A DNA stretch of 64,000 bases from Celoporthe dispersa (lineage: Eukaryota > Ascomycota > Sordariomycetes > Diaporthales > Cryphonectriaceae), in NCBI GenBank assembly GCA_016584495.1, contig WAID01000007.1:434001-498000 (forward strand), read 5' to 3'. The first letter of the stretch is position 1; each line of letters begins with the position of its first letter. Shown here piece after piece: positions 57,828-64,000 of the stretch. The notes beneath the pieces were generated by a model. It searched no databases. It worked only from the letters and a program-made list of their open reading frames with translations, and was not told the origin of the DNA. Both the position numbers and the translations under genes were made by a program.

Positions 57828-59113
57828 TCAAGTCTCGGCATCCTTCAGCAGCGACTGGACCTCAGCAACGCTCATACCCTCCAGCAGGCCCTCGTCCTCC
57901 ACGTCGTCCAGATACTGCAGGGTCTCCTCGGCCCTCTCGAAGACCTTCTCGTCCAACGCCTGGCCGCCGGGGAAGAGGAGCCGACGGATGTTCTGCAGAG
58001 CCTGCAGGGCGGCGGCCTTGGTCGGTCCGGCGTCGATCTCGGCCTGGGTGAAGGGGCGACCAGGGCCGTCGAGCACGGGGAGATCTCTGAACGGGGCGAG
58101 ATTGGCGGCGAGCTGTTCGCCCAAGGACTGGAGGTGGCTGAGGACCGCCGCCTTTCGATCTCGGTACTGCTGGAGCTTGTGCCCCTGCACGTTGACGTTC
58201 TGGATCAGCCCAGGCAAGGTGAGGCGCCCGAGCTTCTTGGGGTCCACCGTAGTCTAGGGCGAGACTGTTAGATTTTAAAGCAAGAGAACTGGTACTCTAT
58301 GGCCTCTGTGGGACCATCGGGAAGAGGGGGCCGAAAAAGAAGAAGAAGAAGGACGCCCCAGGTGGTGTTGCACAAGATGGGAAGGCAACATGATGGGTCA
58401 TTTTGGGAGGGGAGAGAGAGAGACAACTTGCCATCATGGTACCACCTGTACTGTCGAGGTTGACATAGATGGCGTGGCGGGACAGGTGCGTGTCCAGCTG
58501 GGCCGCCTCGCCACGCAGGAAGACAGGAATGGCACAGCCAGGATGGAAGCAGATCAGGGCAAGCCCTGGGTGCTTGTGGTGTGTCTCCCTGGTTGTGCCG
58601 GGCCCAGTCCCTGCAGACGTTGGTCTGGCACGCGCCGCACCAGATGAGCTTCTTATTTCCCTCGGCGGAGCGGCTGGAAATGAATATATGGTCAGTATTT
58701 TTGGGTCGACTTGGCCTTTATTTTTTATTTTTTTTTCGTCCAGGTGACGCAGAGAAAAGAAGGAGAAGGAAGAGGCAAAACTTTCGTGCCAACCGCGAAT
58801 GTTGATCAACACCGCAAGAGACCGCTGGAGTGACTCACTTGCCGGGCTGGACGTGGTGACCAGGCTTCAGCTTGGCCCGGATGAGCAAGACAGCAGGAGA
58901 GCCCTGCTGGTACCTGGCGTAGACCTCCTCTCCCAGCTTGATGCGAGCCATCTTGTCATAGGTGATGGCAAACTCGCGGAGGGAGGGGTGGTCAGCGACG
59001 AGCGCCCTCATCTCGTCCGTCATATGGCTGTTGACAAAGACCCTGTGCTCGGGGCTTAGGGCCTCGAGCCTCTTCAAGAAGGACTGGTTGAAGTCCTCCT
59101 CGTCGTCACTCAT
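57828..59113 (-). CDS. Unrecognised protein with a CxxC segment, frame breaks
   Basis: I do not recognise this family. Three blocks fit on the minus strand: 59113-58839, 58673-58446 and 58253-57828. The first begins MSDDEEDFNQSFLKRLEALSPEHRVF and has a GT-AG exit. The second has a zinc-binding-like segment NKKLIWCGACQTNVCRDWARHNQ and, in a shifted frame, LALICFHPGCAIPVFLRGEAAQ. The third is a helical, uncharged-to-charged sequence from KKLGRLTLPGLIQNV to SLLKDAET. The second block needs one base removed around 58578-58583 (an ACC in which ACAC is expected). The phase to the third block also does not close: another extra base is implied, for example in the G4 run at 58239-58242. The product would be near 308 residues. 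The cysteine pattern CxxC...C...C suggests a zinc finger but no known fold is assigned. The breaks cannot be called errors with certainty because there is no known relative to compare. Confidence 0.55.
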
Positions 59114-60899
59114 CTCCTCTCCCTGATGACGGCAGATGGGGCCGCTGGGGGCTTGTCTGGCCTACCCTGACCACTACCAGAGCCACCACCAACACCAGAC
59201 TGGGAGGTGCTCATCTTGTTTTGCTATTTCTGCTGCTGCTGCTGCTGCTGGTGGTGGTGCTATTGTTATTGTTGTCGTTGGTCGTGGTCGTGGTCGTGGT
59301 GGGGATGGGGATGGGGATTGTTATGGTAGGTTGGGTGGCAGAGAGAGAGATCGAAGAAAGAAGTCCCGACGCTATCAGGCTCCAGCTCAGCAACAAGTAG
59401 TTGGTGTCCAAGTCACGTCGACCTCACGACGACACTATCAGCAATAACTTAAGCACCAGATACAGGGGTACCAGCTAAGTGGCGCTGCAGCGTTGACGAT
59501 GTAGTGAATAATACCATAGTGACAGGGACAATGCCCTAGTGAAGTGATATGGCTGGTCTCTCTACTCCAGCGTAAAAATATGGCCTCGCAGCCAAGGTTT
59601 GCGCGTCTACAGAGATGCCTCCCACACCTCCAAACATTCCCCAGCAGTGAAGAATTGGTCTCAACAGAGATATCGCATGTCACTGCACACTTTCTGTCTG
59701 CCTATGCTCTCTGGTCACTGATGTCTTGATTGGAAAGTTTTCCTCATTGGTCAGTGATTCCTTATCCACAGAGATGTTGCCTATCCACAATGATTACATG
59801 TGTAGATGGGCTTTGGGGGGTTTTTTTTCTTTTGTGATCCACAGTGAATTGCTGACAGACAATTGCGGAAGATATTGGGTATAGAACTTCTTCTAGCTAT
59901 GATTGAGGGCATCTGAAGCATTGCTAGTAGATCCTTTGTTTGTTTTTTTCTTTTTTAAAAAAAAAGGGACAGGAGGCTGGCTGTGGCAGAAAGACTACAG
60001 GCTTGGGGCATGATGGAGTTTGATGATGGGATGAAGATAGAGCAGACCCTGCTAGCTGCTATATGCAGCAGATGCTTGATGTTGCGGAGCTGTGTGAGCC
60101 CTCCAAAGTCGAATATTGCTTGGACAACACTGGTGATGTATCGTCACATGTGATCACTGATCACAACTTGAGCTATGGAGAATCGACCTTGCATGTCTGT
60201 GCCTAGCCTCAGGTCCTCAGAGGCATGTATACCAGCTATATCTACCCACTAGGTGAAGGTTCTGGTTGTGTAGGAGACTTCAAAGCCCAGCAAGATACCT
60301 GTGGGTGGTCACCTGAGGAAGGGAGACCCCAAGATCGATGGGCCAAGGCGCAGCCAGGCATACAGGAAGGAGGGCTTCCTAAGTCAAGCATATGTTGTGT
60401 TGGCATTATGCCTGGGAACTTGTATGCAGTCTGCTCCGGACGGGGGGGGGCTCGCTCAGAGGAAGGTTCAGCAGCAGAGCGGATTTATGTGTGCCATTTG
60501 ATAGGAGTCTGACATTGGGGAAATACAGCATATCAAATAATGAGCTCACAGGTCAACTTGGACCAGTATCTCGCTTGAGAGTGAGAGAGAGAGAGAGAGA
60601 GAAACTCCACATTATGTTGAGTGGATGTAGGACGCATTTTGAAACAGGACCGAGTTGATGGCGAGCCGGAGACCAGATGACGATATCCTTCCTTTCCGGA
60701 AAAGCATTATAGTTTTATTGCCATTTAACGTAACCATCTTGTGGAAGAAGAACTAGGACCGAGAAACGCCTGAACAATGCTGAAGTATGGATGAAACTGA
60801 TGGGAAGAAGCCCTCAAGTGGTACATGAAAATATCATCGGGACAACACTACTGCACGGGGCAACCCCGACACAAGCAGCAAAGATCGGAACTGCATTTA
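59114..60899. other. Spacer with CTG/GTG and G-rich repeats
   Basis: This 1.8 kb region lies upstream of the 58 kb gene and downstream of VPS26. The leader side has a CTG run at 59229-59250, GGTCGT repeats at 59280-59300 and a GGGGAT triplet at 59300-59318. The rest is T-rich, with GA at 60578-60602. Open frames at 60225-60512 have no motif. No gene was recognised. Confidence 0.45.
59229..59318. repeat. CTG/GTG, GGTCGT and GGGGAT repeats
   Basis: A CTG run changes into GTG, then GGTCGT-type and GGGGAT-type units. On the minus strand, the leader of the neighbouring gene, these are CAG/CAC- and CCCCAT-rich. It is a low-complexity expansion and may be length-variable. Confidence 0.8.
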
Positions 60900-62139
60900 C
60901 TACCTTTCTGCGGGGACCGTTGTTATCTTGTCCTCGGGTGGTGCAGGTAGTCCGTCCGGGCCAGCTCCGTTGGCAATCTCGGGAGCCTGACGGTATAGTA
61001 TGATCTCGGACTGTTTGAAGTATCTCCGAGCATCTGCAGCACGTGTCAGGTGGCACACTGGCACGGTTTGGCACAACGTCTGGGTGCGGACTTACCTTCG
61101 TCGATCAGCACCAGACTCAGGTAGTACCTCGTAGAGAACTTCTTGTTGACATCACGGAATGTGGGTGTCAGGTCAAAACCTCCCAGGAACAACCGGATGG
61201 GAATGGTCTCTCCTCTGGATGGTGAACCGTCCATGATCTGGTACACGGGGCATTGAAAGTCAGCACACAGAGCGCAGCCGCAACGCAGCCCCCAAAAGCA
61301 GGCTGCACCAGCATCACTCACCTCAAACCGCACCAAGGTCTCGCTCTCGTTATACTGGTTGGGCGCCGCGCCAGTCGTCTCCCTCCGGATGATGCTCAGC
61401 TCCATGTGCTTGATCTTGAGCCTCACCAGCAGGAAGTAAATCCTGCCCACGATGACATCCTTGAGATGGTACTTGCTCTTGGAGTACTCAAACTCGATAT
61501 GCAGACAATCCTCGATACCGACGTCCATCTTGATCGAAGAGTTCATCTCGGGCGGGATGCGGTAGCTGTAGACCCAGATGTCCTTCTCGCGGACGACGTC
61601 GGCCATGCGGCGGGAGACGGTGACGCGCACAAAAGTAGCGCAGCTTGACGTTGATGCCGTTGTATGACTCGTACTGCTTCTCGACGTTCTTGAAGTTGAA
61701 GTCGAAGGTCTGGGGGTGCTGCAGCTCACCAGGGGCCGCGAGCTCCTGGACGAGGGAGAGAAACTCGTAGTGGTTGCCGCGGTCGAAGAACATTTCTGCG
61801 AAGAGACAGGATCAGCACCAGTTTTCGGCATCGGCAGAAGCCCTCCCTGCCTGACTAGCTCCCCGTCTCCCCTTCATGAGGCGCTCCACAGGCGGCGGGT
61901 GGTGGTGGTCGAGAGCAAGTACCTATCGTGCCGATGAACTGGACCTTGATGCCGGTGTGCTCGAGACGCTTGCCATCCTTTGGGCGGACGGTGACGGCGC
62001 CCTTGACCGACTCTCCGTCCATGTACAGAGAAGCCTTCTCGCGTCTGTTCTTGTCGAGCTTGACGTCGACCATCGCGCGCTCGTCGGCATCCTCGAGGAC
62101 GATGTCGATGTCGAGGGGGTGCGCAAAGAAGTACGACAT
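60900..62139 (-). CDS. VPS26: Retromer subunit VPS26, one frame break
   Basis: Vps26 is the arrestin-fold subunit of retromer, which with Vps35 and Vps29 recycles receptors from endosomes to the Golgi. Exons on the minus strand are 62139-61923, 61795-61322, 61237-61096 and 61033-60900. The start MSYFFAHPLDIDIVLEDADER, VKLDKNRREKASLYMDGESVKG, FIGTIEMFFDRGNHYEFLSL, VTVSRRMADVVREKDIW and RFEIMDGSPSRGE segments are strongly conserved. The frame breaks in the A4 run at 61631-61634 (T4 on the coding strand, in RYFVRVTVS), where three T are needed. With that the protein is 321 residues, the family size. The other junctions have consistent phases. The upstream spacer to RPL9 is divergent. The break lies in the middle of an essential fold, so an error is likelier than a pseudogene. 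Confidence 0.95.
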
Positions 62140-63184
62140 GTTGCCGAGCGCTCCGCGAGCTCGTTGGTCACGCTGGCCGTTGGGATTCACCCTCTCCTCT
62201 GAGCAAAGAATCAGTCGGTCGACGCCGACTTGCTATCGGATGGTACCGTATCGGCGCAATCGTCAGTGATCGCAGTTGCGAAGGTCGTCGTGGAAGGATG
62301 TGTGGAAACGAGTGAGGTGTTGCGTAATACTGCAGAAGGGAATCGCATCGTGGGCCTCCTGGGCGGGCTGGTGGGCGATGTCACTGCCGGCCTAGCACTG
62401 ACTGCAGCAACCCAAGCTTCTGCCCCTAGTATTGACAGGGGGTAAGCATTTAGTCTAAGTCACAGTGTACTCAGGTACTACGCCCCACCCAAAGGGACAT
62501 GCCTCCAAAGCCCTTAGTTGGAGACATGATTAGAATTTCTGGGTACAGAATTGATACCAAAGGATCCCCAATACCTTCAATGCTACATACGTGACTGCGT
62601 AGGCTGCTTTTGACCTAGGAAGAGCTAAGCTCAGGCCTTAAAAACACTGATATCTGGACACATATCAAGGAGGTAGCTTATCTTGAACGAGTCCCTCCCT
62701 CACTTCAGAGAAGCAGACACCTGCAACAACAGTTATCCCTCAAAGAGAACATGTCTGTGCCCGCATCCACGCTGGCCTCGGACCTGTACATTTGCAAGAT
62801 ACCAGTAGCTCTGAGTACATATCTGATGGGATCAGTAGCAAGTACCTGCGAAATACATTGACAGTACAGTGCAGAGCAGTTGTACGTGCTCAGTCTCTTT
62901 AATTTTGAGCTGTTGTACTCCAATGCTGGATGCAAACTCTAGGGTTAGGGTATGTGGGCTCAACGCTTATCGGTCCTCCCTGGGCTTATCCAGAAAGGCG
63001 CTAATGAATGTTAAGTCACGTGGTCCACCCAGAACTGGGGACCAGAATTTTTCGCAGGGCTTGCTGCCCACCAGTCCAGTTGAGCCTTGGTCTTTTGAGA
63101 GGTCTTGTTGAAGGAGACCAGCCAACCCACCGACAAACACCAAACTCCATCTCGCCCCACGACCACCCAGAATCGCCAGGCAAG
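62140..63184. promoter_or_regulatory. Divergent VPS26/RPL9 intergenic region
   Basis: This 1.05 kb spacer separates divergent genes. It contains a telobox-like TAGGGTTAGGGT at 62940-62951 about 235 bases upstream of RPL9 and a CT-rich leader before it. No gene was recognised. Confidence 0.5.
62940..62951 (+). promoter_or_regulatory. Telobox-like element (TTAGGG direct repeat) upstream of RPL9
   Basis: TAGGGTTAGGGT contains two overlapping telomere-like units. In many ascomycetes such a box is bound by Tbf1 and drives ribosomal protein genes. Its position in front of RPL9 fits; binding is inferred. Confidence 0.55.
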
Positions 63185-64000
63185 ATGAAGTACATCCACT
63201 CGGAGGAGACGCTGGAGATTCCAGCTGGAGGTACGATTAATTGATTGAATGATTGATTATTGCCCGACTCCACCAGCCCTCGATCCCCCGAGCAAACCGC
63301 CAGCCGCCGCCCAGCCAGAAAAGAGGAGGACTGTACGCGTTAGAAGGGCCTGTGGGGGGAGGAAAATCAGGCACAGGCAGAACTGCAGAGCAAACGGTCG
63401 ATCGATCATCACGAAAACTGTCCATGTTGCGGATGGCTCAGTGACCGTTTACAGCGGAACTCAGGGACACGAGAACCCAACACCACGATACATCTCAGAG
63501 GCGGGAATGCTGCGAAACATGGCTCGGCTGGCGGATCTAGCACTGGATGGCTGAAGGGTTAATTTCGTACGTCTTTGTGGCCAGATGCTGACAGTATCTT
63601 CTACGAACAGTCAAGATGCACATCAAGGCTCGCCAGATCACCGTCGAGGGCCCCCGCGGCAAGCTGGTCAAGGATCTGTCCCACATCGCCGTCAGCTTCA
63701 CCAAGCCCAAGGCCAACGTTATCGCCATCCACATCCACCACGGTGTTCGCAAGAACGTCGCCGCCCTCCGTACCGTCCGCACCATCGTTAACAACCTGAT
63801 CATCGGTGTCACCAAGGGCTTCCTGTACAAGATGCGCTACGTCTATGCCCATTTCCCCATCAACGTCAACCTGGACAAGAACTCTGAGGGCGTCTACGAG
63901 GTCGAGATCCGGTAGGTTCCAGGCGAAGAAAATACTCCCACGAGCGGGCGAACATCTGGGAGAGGAGGCCTGTCACGCTGGCTGCAACAGGAAGGCTGAC
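63185..64000 (+). CDS. RPL9: 60S ribosomal protein L9 (uL6), 5' part
   Basis: This is the start of cytosolic ribosomal protein uL6 (yeast Rpl9). Exon 1 runs 63185-63230 (MKYIHSEETLEIPAG) and exon 2 63611-63911, with a 380-base intron, long as is usual for ribosomal protein genes. Exon 2 gives KMHIKARQITVEGPRGKLV, SHIAVSF, HHGVRKNVAALRTVRTIVNN and KNSEGVYEVEIR. A second intron opens at 63912 (GTAGGT) and the branch-like GGCTGAC is at 63994-64000, so the third exon starts just beyond the right edge. About 115 of some 190 residues are in view. The intron holds an ACGCGT at 63335-63340 but no snoRNA boxes were convincing. Frame and splicing are consistent. Confidence 0.95.

Noticed and set aside
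60225..60512. Small open frame of 95 codons near VPS26
   Set aside because: Low complexity, no homology-like motif and no splice context; probably chance.
1..64000. Secondary-metabolite cluster, CRISPR array, viral or transposon genes
   Set aside because: No polyketide/peptide synthase, transposase, reverse transcriptase, direct-repeat array or viral gene was seen; neighbouring genes are unrelated housekeeping functions.

Overview
The window is nuclear DNA of a filamentous ascomycete, most probably a Sordariomycete. Short GT-AG introns with CTRAC/CTAAC-like branch sites, single-copy housekeeping genes with clearly fungal architecture (PKR1, RAX2, YVC1, PPN1, LCL3, DUF1996) and long spacers rich in CT/A/T tracts and microsatellites all point that way. 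No prokaryotic, viral, CRISPR or transposon coding sequence was recognised, and no tRNA or rRNA gene was seen. Order or genus cannot be read from the sequence alone.

Layout, left to right: UTP12/DIP2 (-, cut by the left edge), ARPC2 (+), LCL3 nuclease (+), a 3.2 kb spacer, RAX2 (+), a YVC1-type TRP channel (+), TFIIF beta (-), a five-CCCH zinc-finger protein (+), a prolyl-4-hydroxylase-like oxygenase (-), a 2.2 kb spacer, a secreted DUF1996 protein (+), PKR1 (+), Sm D1 (+), MTQ2 methyltransferase (-), a class V aminotransferase (-), a 5.3 kb low-complexity spacer, a RING protein (+), RAD51 (-) and RAD17 (+) head to head, an F-box protein (+), endopolyphosphatase PPN1 (-), NUP120 (+), an unrecognised Cys-containing protein (-), VPS26 (-) and the start of ribosomal protein L9 (+, cut by the right edge). 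The genes are independent housekeeping functions (ribosome biogenesis, actin, transcription, splicing, DNA repair, nuclear pore, retromer, polyphosphate and calcium homeostasis); there is no operon-like or secondary-metabolite cluster. The one functionally matched neighbour pair is RAD51/RAD17, which share a 557 bp divergent promoter with a MluI-type box.

The most striking property is technical or biological: at least nine genes (LCL3, RAX2, the CCCH protein, SmD1, the RING gene, RAD51, the F-box gene, PPN1, VPS26, probably also the 58 kb gene) carry one or more single-base frameshifts, nearly all inside homopolymers and of both signs, while UTP12, ARPC2, YVC1, TFIIF beta, RAD17, NUP120, MTQ2, PKR1 and the aminotransferase are intact. 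Since SmD1 is essential and the predicted proteins are conserved on both sides of each break, uncorrected sequencing indels are the likeliest cause; programmed frameshifting is the less likely alternative. Other points: lysine-cluster stretches in PPN1, a telobox upstream of RPL9, a very stable G-quadruplex motif just after PKR1, and two stop-free introns whose length is a multiple of three.
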